Positions 24,811-37,222 of a stretch of 64,000 nucleotides of DNA are shown piece after piece (within the stretch, counting starts at the first letter, position 1; the number at the start of each line of letters is the position of its first letter). This DNA comes from Solen grandis. Lineage: Eukaryota > Mollusca > Bivalvia > Adapedonta > Solenidae. The notes beneath the pieces are model-generated. The model was given only the letters and a program-made list of their open reading frames with translations, did not search any database and was not told the origin of the DNA. A program made the translations under genes and the position numbers. Location of the stretch: assembly GCA_021229015.1 (NCBI GenBank), contig CM037783.1, positions 54,708,650 through 54,772,649 on the forward strand, in the 5' to 3' direction.

Positions 24811-25529
24811 TCAATGTGGCATTAAGTACCACTTAAATACATAAGGGTGAAATTTATATCTTTTTCTCTAATAAAAAAAACCACACACACATTTTTTTTA
24901 ATTTCTCAATAATTATTGATAGTTATTAAGGTAAATCATTTATGTCAACTTAGTCATGTACATGAAAATTATGTAAAAGAGGAATTATGGAATGCATTTC
25001 TATCTAATTTGAAAATTAAAGAATTGCTTAGCATGATAGATCATTGATGGAATTCTAGAAATAAAGACATTGCTAAGGTGACCTCATGTATATACTAGTC
25101 GTGTATTGGGGTGAAGTTGTCAGAAAAAACAACATCCTTCTTGAAATAAAAGGAGACATAGGACTGCAGATCAGTTAGCATATCACAACCCCAAAATGTA
25201 TGTAGATTGTTTTTGAAAAAAAAAAGGTCAAAAGCAAGGTCCTTGTGTATTCTTATTTCAAAGTCATATCCATCTTTTCACTGATTTAATAGTTTTTCAA
25301 ATTTATATGGTGTTAGGTTAATTTTGTTGATGGGAAAGAAATACTGAAATAATTCTTCCATGACATGGAAATTCCTTCTTCCTCTATTGTAATGGCTAGC
25401 AATTATTTTCTGATTTTTATAGCCATAATTTAGACCTTGAGGTCAAGGATTACCCACGTGAGGGTCCTGTTTTTTTTTGGGAGGGGGGCCTTAAAAAAAA
25501 AAAAAAACCGTCCAAAGAGAGAGTTTGGG

Positions 25530-25765
25530 TGCGATAACCTGGCTCATTTTGTGATAAGACCCCTTGGTTCTTTTACATGCCTAATGTATATCACCAATAC
25601 ATGAGAGACATGTTCCTGGTAGAACCAGTACAGGTTACTCAAGTTCACATAGCAACCCATTTTACCAGTGCCAGGAAGGGGTACATCTTGTTTGATGTGC
25701 ACCAGCTGGGATTCAAAACCCAGACCTCCCGAAGGCAAAGCAGACACTACCACTGAGCTATTGCA
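25530..25765 (-). mobile_element. tRNA-derived SINE-like element
   Basis: On the minus strand a pol III box-A-like AGCTCAGTGGTAG and a box-B-like GGGTTTTGAATCCC are correctly ordered and spaced (about 25700-25765), followed by a non-tRNA body. The open frame on this strand is a by-product. It is not an intact tRNA gene. Confidence 0.55.
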
Positions 25766-26763
25766 TATGCTATTGGATAATTACTGATACATTCATTTTT
25801 GAGGTCAATAATGATGCTATTTATCATAAACTACCCCCTTTAGTAGTTCAGGACCGACCCAAGGAACGTAACTCTGTAAAAATTATGGGACTTAATATTG
25901 GAGTTGTCTTTCTTCCATCAGGTTAAACTTTTTTCACAAATGACAAAGTAGTTCCAAACTCGACACAAATGAAAAAACATTTTTCTTAAAATATATCGGT
26001 AGAAAATAATCAGTTATTTACATAATATTAAGTCCAATGTATTTCAAGATATTAGGATATATGTTACCCATTATTTAGTTCCCACAAAAATATATCATTA
26101 CATTTATATGCGGATGAATCTACTATTGATTATTGTCATAATCACCTTGGATTCAAGATGGCTGTCAGTTTTTGACAGCTCCCAGTGACTGGCACAGCTT
26201 TCGGGGATTTTTCGACTAAAATAGGATGTAGATGATTCCATGAAGCATTGGCATATTATGAAAGCATCATACAAACCTAATTAAGAGGTAAACTAATTTT
26301 GACATGTTCTTTTCATTAATAAATTTGATAAACACTGTTATTTTAGTCGCCGGAACGAGAACTTGCAGTTTCTAAAAAAAATATAAATAAGGATATTAGA
26401 CTCATTTTTTGTAGTTTGTATTATATTGTGTTAAATATATGTGATAGCATATAAAAGAACTTTCAAAACATGTCTCTTTACACGTTATAAATGAGATCTC
26501 GCAGTTATTTCTGATCTCAATTTTCTCATTTTTACTTCTAAAATGTTCATATTATTTTGTCATAAGTTAAAACAAACTTTATATAGCTAGATTTACTTGT
26601 ACTTTTTTTATGATACATGACAAACAGCATTCTTATATTTTTGTATCAATATTTATATTAAAAAAAGACATATAATTGGAATTCTGGAGTTAATTGTATA
26701 TATTAATGTGGGCAGTAAATGGAAAGAAGTATAGATATATACTGTATACTTGGGTAGGGTATT

Positions 26764-27370
26764 AGGGTGGTTTCCGGCGGTATCGCGGGTTCTCTGGTAT
26801 CACGGTATTGTCAGTTTGTTAGGAAAGACTTTGCCGTTCGCCACCTTGTGACACCATTTTGTAAACAGGAAGCTACGATTTTAATTGAAATAAACAAAAA
26901 GTAATCCGTCACCGTAAATGGTAAGAAAAAATGTAAATTTCTTGCAGTATTCCAACTTTCATCCATTACGCTTATGTGTATCACCCCATGTCCGCTAAAA
27001 ACTGTTTTATAGCATAAATAATGAATTGAAAGACTCGACAAATGCTAGATCTTCGTCTGCTGCATTGTTTTTATGAATGATGATTGTTTTGATCATGTAG
27101 CAACATCTGTAGGTGGAGCCAGTGGTCTTTTTTCAAGAAATACCGCGATACCAGAGAATCATGGGATTTTTTATGTAGGACAAACTTGGCGAACAATAAC
27201 ATGTTTTAAAACGTTATTAGAAAGGCTGAAAAAAATAAATTGTTTTCACATTATGGTACAAAGGTGGAATAACAGTGACATACAGAAATAAATTTCAGAT
27301 AAGACATCACTGATATTTTATTCCCGTTTATGTCATTAGTACCGCGATATGAGAGAACACCAACCTACCG
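26764..27370. mobile_element. Possible TIR element
   Basis: The left end (TAGGGTGGT ... TTCTCTGGTATC) and the right end (GAGAGAACACCAACCTA) are imperfect inverses, and a third inverted copy of the word TACCGCGATACCAGAGAA lies at about 27140. No transposase is seen and no target duplication could be fixed. Confidence 0.35.
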
Positions 27371-29448
27371 GTGGTTGTATATTACAGGGTATTCAGAAAT
27401 AAGGAGAATATTGGTTTCATGAATTCTGCCTCAATATCATTTGTATACTAAAGGTAAACACATACTATGTGCTATCTGTCAAAACTTTAAAACCTTAGGT
27501 ATGAGCTTTTTCCAAGTGAGATTTTGCATTTCTTCTAAAACACCCTTTTAACAACCAAAATTCTATGGAAATTTAACATATTTTCTACCTGACTTATTCG
27601 AAACAATAATTAAAAAATAAATATATATAGTCTCCAACAATAATTAAAAATCATTCTAAATGTTGCAGGACAGCATAATGAACGTCACAGAAAATTTATT
27701 TGATGATATTTGATCTAAAAAGATTACTAGAGGTGAAGTTTATATATGTATTGGTAATACCCTGCCAAGAAATTTCTGAAATATATTACGTAGTGTTTAC
27801 ATTGTCAATATTTTTATCAAGGAGAAAATGTTCTAGAGAAGTGACAATCATTTATTTTATCAATGAAATGTTGAGGATTACTGAAAGATAAATTTTTCAT
27901 GTGTGTGCTTCTTCTGCTATTTGTAACTTATTTCTGAAAGCTTAAATACCACGGAAATACAACCCACCAGGATATATATTGCGAAAACTTGCTAAACAGT
28001 CTAATTCCGTCAGTAGTAGTCCAGTTGCAGTTAAACTTTTAAGTGAGATGTAGAATGACAGGCTTTTAATGAACCATGGTTGGGTGTATACACTGTTAAG
28101 TAGTAAATCTGTTTCACTGGAACAAGATTATTTATACTGATCCAACTTATTTTAAGTTGGTTCCATATAATGTACCACTTAATTGAAAATATACCTGGGT
28201 ACTTGACAAATATTGGTTTAATTAACATTAAATTCCTTCCCACAAGCCTGTCCCCAGTAATTCTGTACTCATCAGTTTTTAATTAAAAGTTGTCTCACAT
28301 TACTTTATTTAGTGCATTGGTATGGCCATCCAATTTCTTGGAAAGTTTAAGTTTAAAAGTAAAGATAAACTTCACAGGACATTTACTTTTAATACTACAT
28401 GTGTTGATTGATTATCTGCATAAAAAATATTACCTGGTCTTTTTTAAATTTAATTGAGTAAACAGAATACAATACAGTATCTTAAATACATTTATTGCAC
28501 AGTGAGCAGCAATATTAACTACTTGGTATCTGCCATCATTCATGATATACAATCTAAACGATGTCATTTCAAGTGTCCCAGATTTTGATTGATTTTTGTT
28601 ACCCATCAGTTTAGATATAATTAGGTATTTGTATATTTTTGATTGAGTTACTATAAAAATATGCAGATTATTTGGTCTACTGTATCATTTCTGTGACTTG
28701 CATTAATTTTGTGCGAAGATAACCTGCATTTTGTATCTCTGGAACGTCTGAGATTTTTTTTTTCATTTGATATTATGGTCCCCAAATATACCTGTTCCCA
28801 ATAAGAATTAGTTTACATTTATTGCTGTAAAAATAAAATAAAAAACCATTTAAATGAAATTATCAAATAATTGTTGTTCTATTTCAAAATTTAGAAGAAT
28901 AGAACAAGAATAAAAACAAGTAGCTCTGAGAATTATTATAAAGTATACTATATAATGTCAGAATATGTTATTTTTAATTCCTAAATTATTCTGTTTAAAA
29001 AAAATTACTTACTTTGGTCTTTGGTACATTTTAGATGAAGGGTCAATCAACTGTTTGAATAAGCCTGTAATAAATAAGTAACCATGTACTGCTGGGTTCT
29101 TGCTGACTGATCTGGTTTTATAGTTACTATTTCTGAATAGCTCCACTCACCTTGTGCTAAAGGGTTGACAAATGTACTTAAATTATTCAGTTTATACTTA
29201 CAAACCAACCTGTTTTTACTGGAACTGTACCTCTGTTCATATATTTCTTTTATAGCTATACCATATTCCCAGAAAATCCTCATTAGCACCGATAATCAAA
29301 TTTAATGAGTTTGATGAGGTAGAGGAAATGGTTACATAACATACCGATGAAATGTGTAGATATTATAAAATGCTGGCTTGTGATTTTGAAAATTTTGATT
29401 GGGTATTTCTCCAATTTACTAATTTCTTGCTTATTTTGTTTTTTAAAG

Positions 29449-29634
29449 ATGGGTTCTCAAACCTCTGAGGATTCCAGGGATGTATATGGTGAGCGTTCCC
29501 GTGACAATGGATGGAGCTGCCCACCCCACCCCCTGCAGGTGATAGCCTGGATAGTGTTGATGGTCTTCAGTGTGTTCCACTTCACCACCCTGGTACCTGC
29601 CCTCCACAGCTCATGGCAGCTGCCTGCCTACATT
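29449..29634 (+). CDS. Zdhhc1/11-like: ZDHHC1/11-like palmitoyltransferase, first visible coding exon
   Basis: A DHHC protein S-acyltransferase of the ZDHHC1/ZDHHC11 type, a multi-pass membrane enzyme that attaches palmitate to cysteines of target proteins. The exon opens directly at ATG after a T-rich tract and AG (29447-29448). It encodes a short polar N-terminus, the subfamily hallmark GW-x-(C)PPHPLQ, then the first membrane segment (VIAWIVLMVFSVFHFTTLVP) and ends at LPAYI before a GT donor (29635) in phase 0. The frame would read on into intron sequence, which explains the longer open frame here. An in-frame ATG at 29347 lies in the upstream intron or UTR and is less likely the start. Confidence 0.75.
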
Positions 29635-29906
29635 GTATCCTTTCTTGTTTATTGCTTCTACTGGTTGTCTTCATATGAAGGCCATTTTATTCTGACTTCT
29701 TTGCAAATCACAAAGGTGGGAGCTTTTAATAGACCCAGAATCACAAAACAGATCAGGAATGTCAAAACTACTTCTGTGAAATAGCATGAAAATTGTTTCA
29801 TTGTGAATTAAAGGTTCCTCTTTTACATGAAAGATCAAAATAAAGACATGAACATTAATTAAAGAACATGATGATATATTACACTTAAGAAGTGCAGGGA
29901 GCATCT

Positions 29907-30501
29907 CGAGGGGTGAAAGCGAAAAGGTTCTAAGTGACAATTTTACTCAAAATCACTTTTTTACAAAAAAAACTATGAATGTTATATCTAGCATTTATGA
30001 AAAAAATACATATAAGATTTTGTTTTTATTTAATAAAATTCAACACTTTTTTATTTTTAATGCAAAAGAGTTCCAAGTGGCGTAGGTCACTTGGAACTTT
30101 TTCGCATTTATCAAATTTGCTTTTATTTTTCATTTACTAGGTAATTGAAGGATTTGGTTAAAATTAACAAAATACCAATGTAAAAGTAGGTGAATCATGA
30201 ACTGTTTATGAAGATTTGTTTAAAAAATATGTTACTTAGACCTTTTTCGCATTTACTTAAGTTGATAAAACAAATGCATTTTCAGTGCATAGAAGTTCTA
30301 AGTAACTTTTTTGCTAATATTTTGTGTGTGTGTGTTAGTCTTGATCCAAGATTTAACTGTATTTGAGAGGAATGAGTAATTATTCATTTATATTTAAGAG
30401 ATTTTAATTGCAAATTTCAAAATGACAAAATGAAAAAGTTTTTACCTTCTCCTGAAAAGTTTTCTAATATGCACTTAGAACCTTTTCGCATTCACCCCTC
30501 G
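29907..30501. mobile_element. 595-bp TIR element (MITE) in ZDHHC intron
   Basis: The terminal inverted repeats are about 30 bp and match at all but one position (CGAGGGGTGAAAGCGAAAAG at the left, inverse at the right end). Internal copies of the same words occur, including a hairpin of GTTCCAAGTG with CACTTGGAAC (about 30070-30097) and TTTTTCGCATTTA motifs. No coding capacity; family not assigned. Confidence 0.75.
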
Positions 30502-30917
30502 AATTCTGTTAGGTCAGGTATTTTAGTAAATAAATATCAAAAGCATTAAAAAAAACATTTATTTGACAGATATATTTTATCAGGATCAGTCACGGAATTC
30601 TACAATGTCATTGACCAGCAGTCAGTTTTTTGAAGCTCTAGTTTTAGGGCTTCTTGTTTTGTTCATATTTTTTTCAGATGTTTTAATTGTGCTAGCACCA
30701 TCCAGCTGTTCTATAATTGGTCAAAGTCATAATCATTGTTAGTGCTTTGCTTTTCATGTGACCTATCCAATATTTAGATAAAAGGGGAGCCCCAGCTTAG
30801 TTAATCTAAGTTTTTGTTTTCTCTTCTAATATCTGATAAATAGGCTGGGTGTTAAAATTGAATTTGAGTTCCAAGTATAATTGCTGAACCTGGTAAAATT
30901 CCTTGACAGTTGACAAG

Positions 30918-31087
30918 GTTCCGGGAGTAGGGCTGCTGGTCCATTTCATCTGCCATATAGCAGCCTGTACCATTGACCCTTCAGATCCAGCTGTCTTGCG
31001 GAAGAAGAATCCCAAAATACCGTTTGATAGGAACAAGCACAAACATGTGATAGAAAACTGTCATTGCTATATCTGCCAAGTTGATGT
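30918..31087 (+). CDS. Zdhhc1/11-like: ZDHHC1/11-like palmitoyltransferase, second visible coding exon
   Basis: The exon encodes the second membrane segment (VGLLVHFICHIAACTI), the luminal-to-cytosol DPSDPAV motif typical after TM2, and the start of the cysteine-rich domain (KHKHVIENCHCYICQVDV). The acceptor AAG at 30915-30917 gives a phase-0 join to the first exon. The donor is canonical GTAAGT at 31088, phase 2, splitting the last Val codon. The next exon should carry the CRD with the catalytic DHHC; none was recognised downstream, so the gene is incomplete in what can be read here. An alternative acceptor CAG at 30907-30909 would break the frame. Confidence 0.75.
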
Positions 31088-32053
31088 GTAAGTAAAGTCT
31101 TTTGTCAGAATTTATAGAAGTTTTGAGACATCCTTTACAAAAATACCTTGCATTTGTGCATTAAAGTTTGGGTTGGTAATTTCATTTGGGATATTTATGC
31201 AAAGGAAGCCTGTTTGTAGCTATGATTTGATTTTGTATAAATAACTGATGAAATAGTGGTGTTTATTTCCAAGATTCCTGAAGCAGTTTTAAGATTTAAA
31301 AAATCACAATTCTAAATTGATCAGTTTTTCAGTAGAAGCCAAGATTTTTCTATTTATCACATGTAATATTTCAAGTTATCTCTTACAATCTTTGGAACTC
31401 TTAGATCTGTATCAATTTTAGTAAATCTTTAAATATCTTTGCTGCATTAGCTTAGAATACAGGAATCTCATGACGTGACTTAAGTTTTATCTCTTTATTT
31501 TTTTAAAACCCAAGTTTGCAGATCAATACGAACATTTACCAGTACCTTTAGAATTTAATGATGGTGTACCATGTATTATAATTTGATTCAGTCTAATGTT
31601 TAAGATAATGGCAAAAGTTTAGACAGATGTCACAAAAATGAAATAAATTCATTTCAAAATCATATAATCAACAAAAAGAAATACTGTTGACAGACTTTTA
31701 TGAAAATTTGATAGGTACAAGTATATTATGTACATTCCACAGCTTAATGAGTGCTGGCTGTAAACAGAGGTTAATGGTTTACTGTATGACAATGTTCCTA
31801 CAGAATTATGTTTTGTATTTGACTATTTTGTTACATATCATTATATTTAAATATTTGATATTAGTATATGAGTTCCTCATCAAATCTATGGGCCATTTAT
31901 ATATTATTTGATATTTACATGTGAAATTATCATGTTATATCAATAACAAGTATGAAAGGGGCTCTTTCAATTCTAATCATCTTGGTATTCTAAACCAATC
32001 AGTCTCCAATGTTCCAGTTAGGACTGTTTTGATTTTTGGAAGTATACTGTAAA

Positions 32054-32085
<32 letters not shown>

Positions 32086-32289
32086 CTGGTGTCTCTCCGA
32101 GGAAACAATACATGAGTTGTAGAGTACATTGCTCATGAAATATTCATTTATAATATTTATAGGATTTGACGTTCACAACATTACCAGTAATTCAAGTATG
32201 TCTCATTACTGCCATTACCCCACCTTGGATGTGAAGAGCATGATATACCACCATTACATCTTAAGTGCTTTTCCACTGAAGCAGATATT
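31088..32289. other. Probable ZDHHC intron sequence up to the gap
   Basis: AT-rich, no recognised exon. An (AT)n tract directly followed by a long T run lies at about 32056-32085. Confidence 0.35.
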
Positions 32290-32389
32290 NNNNNNNNNNN
32301 NNNNNNNNNNNNNNNNNNNNNNNNNNNNNNNNNNNNNNNNNNNNNNNNNNNNNNNNNNNNNNNNNNNNNNNNNNNNNNNNNNNNNNNNN
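32290..32389. other. Assembly gap (100 N)
   Basis: Exactly 100 N bases, the usual placeholder for a gap of unknown size. The right flank opens inside MITE family 1 at its central palindrome. Confidence 0.95.
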
Positions 32390-32475
32390 AGCATGCGAGT
32401 TACTCGCAGGCTGATCTGGTTTTATGCTGTTCGCATAGGTCTTTTCATGGTGTCCTCTATGAGGGAAAGGGTTAA
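32390..32475 (+). mobile_element. MITE family 1, 3' half next to the gap
   Basis: It matches the second half of the element (palindrome around GCGAGTTACTCGC, then TATGAGGGAAAGGGTTAA). The 5' half is missing, lost in the gap. Confidence 0.75.
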
Positions 32476-32753
32476 TAATATTTTATGACAAAGATTATGT
32501 AAATTATTACCTTTATAACTAAGAGTATTTCAAGAGAAACAAAAATGAAATATGCTCTTAAGTATTAAAGTATAATTGCTAAGTGCTGAGTATGGCTGTT
32601 ATAGACACTTGGCTTACTGGAACTGTTGAGAAAGGTAAAAGAAAATTATTGATACAGATCCACCAGCATGCTCACAGTTCTCATCAGCAAGAGAGGTAAA
32701 TTAGAATGTGTCAGGATTAGTTATATTTATAGTACCTGGCATATTTTTTTTAT

Positions 32754-32993
32754 TTAACCCTTAACTTCATACAGACTCATTTTGATGCATTGGCAAACAG
32801 AGCAGACCCAGATTATAGGAGCTGTCTGATCAGGGTCTCCTCTGTTTGCACAAACAAAGTTATTGCTCACATTCTAATCAGTCTGCATGGTATAAGAAAA
32901 ATCCACTATATCATATAGCATTTAAAGTTCAGTCAATTAATACTGATAATGAAGTCATTAATTTATAATGAATATTCATGAGATAAAGGGTTA
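32754..32993 (+). mobile_element. TTAA-ended MITE (family 3)
   Basis: It begins TTAACCCTTAACTTCAT and ends ATGAGATAAAGGGTTA, an imperfect inverse. The first 40 bases resemble family 1 (CAGACTCATTTTGATGCA) but the body differs (GGGTCTCCTCTGTTTGC). Confidence 0.55.
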
Positions 32994-34804
32994 TACTCAG
33001 GTTGTTTAAGGTTTCCTTTTGTATTTCTGTTTCAAATCACTTAAGCATTATGCATTATCATGTAAACAGTTGCCCTGTACCTGGAGGAAGTCAATTAAAT
33101 ATTTAGCCTGTAAATGTGTCCTGTAAGGACAGGATCAGCTGAAAGCCAGAGTGTTTGCCAGCACTGGCCCCTGGAACAGTTCCTGCCTGTGGTTATTGTT
33201 GTGCCATGATTGTCCAGCAAGCTGTTGTCTGCTCGGCCCAGCATCTGTTACCGTCTGCCTCCCAGAATCAATTTACAGAACCAGGATCCATTTGCAGTCC
33301 TGGTGTCATATGTTTCCATATAAATGCAGATATTTCCATGTATGGCTCAGCTCCTGTATTCCAGAGATCAAAGGAAAATAGCACCAGAACATAGATTGGT
33401 GTAAGCTGTATGGATTTCAGATTCTTGCCTAGATTGGTGGGCACTCCTGAAAAGGATAAGATTTTTTCTGCCAATTGGTAGTGGAGATTTCCTTTCAGTA
33501 CATATTGCATGTTGATTAGATATTACAGTACTGTTCCATTAAATAGCCATACTTTGTTTTCAAGGTTAGATACAGTATCATTATATTGGCTGCATTCAAA
33601 TAATAGGGGAATAAGAGAAATAGAATTATCAAAATTTTAATGCTTATTTTTGTGATGATATATGAGGACTATAAATAAATTAATGTAAAGAAATGGTTAA
33701 GCTATCTATGAGTGTCATACATGTAAGCTATTAGATTTAGATTTCATAGTTTGTATCTCAGTAAATTTTTATACTTAAATGTTCCATTGTGTTGCCAGTG
33801 GGTCCCTGTCAAAATTGATTTTCCTTATTTTAATGGAACTTATCATCATTTTTTAAGGTGCCAACTTACAGGCTTGAGATGCCCTTTAGACTGACTAAAT
33901 AGTGCATACATCTCTTTCCAAAATATATATTCAAATGTGCACTAAATTCCTGATGCCAATGCTGCCAAGAAGGTCTTGATCAAACATACATGAGACAAAC
34001 ACTGAGATAATGAACTCAAGGTATAGAACAACCTGTTTTTCTGTTTGTAATGGTTGTCATTTATGTAACTTGTACAGGCAATGAGGCAGTTTTTCTCAGG
34101 TGAGTGTCTGTAGGGCTATCTTGGCCCTCTTGTTTAAAATAAGCACTTTTAATGACTTCAAAAGAAATTCTTTTTGGATAATTTGCTTTAAAAAAAATTG
34201 AGAAAAAAAGTTATGTCAGTAATAAAATATGCTTTCTCACTTCTCATAGTATTTCTAAACAACTTTCTATGTCTGTTGAATTTTCATCTTTTCCTGTTTG
34301 CACCAGTATTATGCATTATTTAAGGTTGTCATTTGAGATATTTCAACATCGTTAGCCTATTCTGGCTCATTATTACTGTGATTTATTCGTTTCACGATGT
34401 ATGACATTTCCACTTAATTTATTCCTGATAAGGTTTCATGGATGTGATAAAAAACTAGACAGCTGTTTCAGAGTTTTCATGGAACATGTTCTATTAATCG
34501 AGAGAGTGACAACTGAATCAGTTTTATTGGCAATATGTTGCTTTGAGTTCTCAAAATATATGGCTCTAAGATCATATAATTTTCTGATTTTCTTACTCAT
34601 CTTGCGATAAAATCTGAATGATTCAAATCATAAAATGTACTATCAAAATTTCTTCCACTGTTCATACTGACATAAATTGTACTGTATTTAGTATACTCAT
34701 GGACTTGAAAACACCTTATTTATAGAATGTATATATTTTATGTCATTTTGTTCACAGTCATCTGCACTAAGCAGCCAATCTTACTTCAGCAGGCACCTTT
34801 AAAG
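32994..34804. other. Intergenic or intronic stretch
   Basis: No coding exon recognised. 33060-33500 is richer in G and C than its surroundings and repeat-free; its short frames show no domain. A decayed family A 3' end is inside (listed separately). Confidence 0.35.
34095..34135 (+). mobile_element. Family A element remnant (3' end only)
   Basis: CTCAGGTGAG, then a decayed hairpin GGGCTATCTTGGCCC, then TCTTG and TTT, exactly in the order of intact family A copies. Confidence 0.55.
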
Positions 34805-34930
34805 ATTTGAGTGTCAGGACAGAATAGTGGTAAATACACTGACTTCCCACCTGTGTCACCTGGGATTGAATCCCATTGGTCCTTGGTTTCCTTCTACGTC
34901 TAGGACTTAGCAAATACAATGAGAAGATTT
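34805..34930 (+). mobile_element. Possible tRNA-derived SINE fragment
   Basis: A box-A-like AGAATAGTGGTAAATACA and a box-B-like GGGATTGAATCCC occur in the right order and spacing. There is no clear tail. Confidence 0.35.
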
Positions 34931-34983
34931 TCATGAGGGATATTGCTTTCTGTCCAATTGTTATTATACCCTCTAAATAACAA

Positions 34984-35165
34984 ATATATATAGGAGGCGC
35001 TGTGATCCAGTGGTAATATACCCAACTGCGGATCTGAAGGTTGTTAGTTCAAACCCTGTCTGAGGTAAGGATTTTTCATAACCCTCCCTTGTACTAAGTC
35101 CTAGTCCAATGCAGGAACCATCAAAAAAGATTAGTAAAAGTTGTAAGAACTTGTTTCCAATCAAC
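34984..35165 (+). mobile_element. tRNA-derived SINE
   Basis: A tRNA-like head (box A TGATCCAGTGGTAATATACC, box B GGTTGTTAGTTCAAACCC) is followed by a body with CCAATGCAGGAACCATCAA and AGTTGTAAGAACTTG. The same body occurs on the minus strand at about 51905-52085, which shows this is a dispersed family. Confidence 0.65.
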
Positions 35166-35472
35166 GAAAAATAAGTTTTAATAAATATAAGAGCCAGTCT
35201 GTTGCTTTGTCGGGATGTCTATCTGTCTGTTGCAAAAATTTTGTGAAGCAAACTTCTTTACATTACTTCTCCTATCGAGATGTGATTTTTCATATGCATA
35301 GAAGGAGTTAGTCTTCTGAATTGGCTTAAAAATCTTGTGACACTAACTGCTTCTACATTACTTCACCATTTCAGCTCAAATTTTGCAAATGCATTAATAA
35401 TGACATGTAGATGTGCATGACATAATTTGTATGCACATCTTCTAAAGAAAGAACTATGGCCATTGATTGGAC

Positions 35473-35715
35473 TTAAACCCTTTCCCTCATATAGACTCAT
35501 TTTGACGCACTCAATAGGTACCACATAAAGCCTGATCTGCAGAAAGCCAAACTCAAACCTTACCAAATTTAATTGTAAAATCCTCATTACCAGACCACTG
35601 AGGAGCAGCGAACAGCATAAAACCTGATCAGCCTGCGAGTTACTCGCAGGCTGATCTGGTTTTATGCTGTTCGCATAGGTCTTTTCATGGTATCCTCTAT
35701 GAGGGAAAGGGTTAA
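35473..35715 (+). mobile_element. MITE family 1
   Basis: Complete 243-bp copy with TTAA ends, inverted CCCTTTCCCTCATA/TATGAGGGAAAGGG termini and a central palindrome CAGCCTGCGAG/CTCGCAGGCTG flanked by AACAGCATAAAAC/GTTTTATGCTGTT. Confidence 0.85.
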
Positions 35716-37222
35716 AGATCTTTTACAGCTTTGGCTTATAAAAAAGGCCAAATGGGGGATATTCATCACCTTCAGTGATAGTTGTAGTAAAACCAGTAAA
35801 ATTCAAAGAATTTGAAGGATACAGTTGATTACAAGCTTGACCACCTTTTAGCAGACACCTACTCTAAGCAGGTACTTGTTTTCAGGTTGGACTGATTCAC
35901 ATACCAGAAATAAATCAGTTTGGGCTGGTACATATGCTTGAAATAAAACCAGTTCAAGGGACAAAAAATATGCAAGCCTCTGACAGCTCCCTCTTATTGG
36001 ACTGGCAGTAAATTTTTAAAGTTGAATTTGAACAGTAATCATCTCAAAATAGCCAATTTGAGTAATAATAGTAAAAATTGCTTGTGACAGAATATGTTCA
36101 TATTAACTAAATAAAGAAAAAAAAAACTGCCAGATTTTATGTGTCATAAGACACCATGAATCACGAAGAGATGATTTTATAGGAAGAGTTAAAAACAAAA
36201 CTGACATCTCTTCGAGACAGAATGAAACGTGTGATTTCCACTTCAGGAGATGGTTCTGTATTTGATTTGCTATTCATCAGTAGATACAGAATTTTAACTT
36301 CTTAATTTCATATCAATTGCAAGACAAATATTCTAGAATTATGACTCTCTTTAAGGGCACCAATAAAGTGCTTGCATGATCAAAAATATATATGGACAGC
36401 TCATTATACCCCCCGCACAACAAAGTTGTAAGGGGGTTATACTGGATTCAGCTTGGCCGTCCGGCTGGCCTGCCGTCCGTCTGTCGTTTTTTTTTGTCTG
36501 GGCCGTTACAACTCAAAAAGTATAAAAGGCATCAAGATGAAATTTCATATGTGGATAGATCTCATTGAGGGGGAGTGCATTGACCAAGAATCATAATACT
36601 CTGTCGCATAATTTTTTAGTTATTGCCCTTTGTAAATTTTCATGCTTAATTTTTGCCCAGGCCGTAACTCAAAATGTATAAAAGGCATCAAGATGAAACT
36701 TCAAATGTGGATAGATCTCATTGAGGGGGGGGGGGGGGGGGTGCAGTGATCAAGAACCATAACTCTCTGTCACATAATTTTGGAGTTATTGCCCTTTATA
36801 AATTTTCATACTTAATTTTTGTCCTGGCCATAACTCAAAAAGTATAAAAGGCATCAAGATGAAACTTCATAAGTGGATAGATCTCATTGAGGGGGCATGC
36901 AGTGACCAAGAACCATAACTCCCTGTTGCGTAACTTTGGAGTTATTGTCCTATGTAAATTTTCATACTTAATTTTTGTCCTGGCCGTAACTCAAAAAGTA
37001 TAAAAGATATCAAGATGAAACTTCATATGTGGATAGATCTCATTGAGGGGGGCGTGCAGTAACCAAGAGCCATAACACTATGTTGTGTAATTTAGGAGTT
37101 ATTGCCCTTTGTAAATTTTCATACTTAATTTTTGTCCTGGCCCTAACTCAAAAAGTATAAAAGATATCAAGATGAAACTTGTATTTGTTGTAAAGTTTTA
37201 GAACATATAGTCTCCAGCAATA

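Larger units (their letters stand above)
23833..29448. other. Intergenic stretch with scattered repeats
   Basis: No gene is recognised. It holds the SINE-like and TIR elements listed separately, a short TG run near 24183 and an A run near 25494. The short frames show no domain. The right end is T-rich and ends in an AG acceptor (29447-29448), so part of it may be an intron of the ZDHHC gene. Confidence 0.4.

Noticed and set aside
30903..30917. CAG at 30907-30909 as the ZDHHC exon acceptor
   Set aside because: It would put the exon out of phase with the upstream donor; the AAG at 30915-30917 joins I to VPGVG in phase 0 and fits family length.
32129..32488. 119-codon open frame across the N gap
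   Set aside because: It runs through 34 unknown codons and into a MITE; it is an artefact of the gap.
34984..35060. Functional tRNA gene
   Set aside because: The box A and B words are present but the cloverleaf cannot be completed and a SINE body follows; the same body recurs at 51905.
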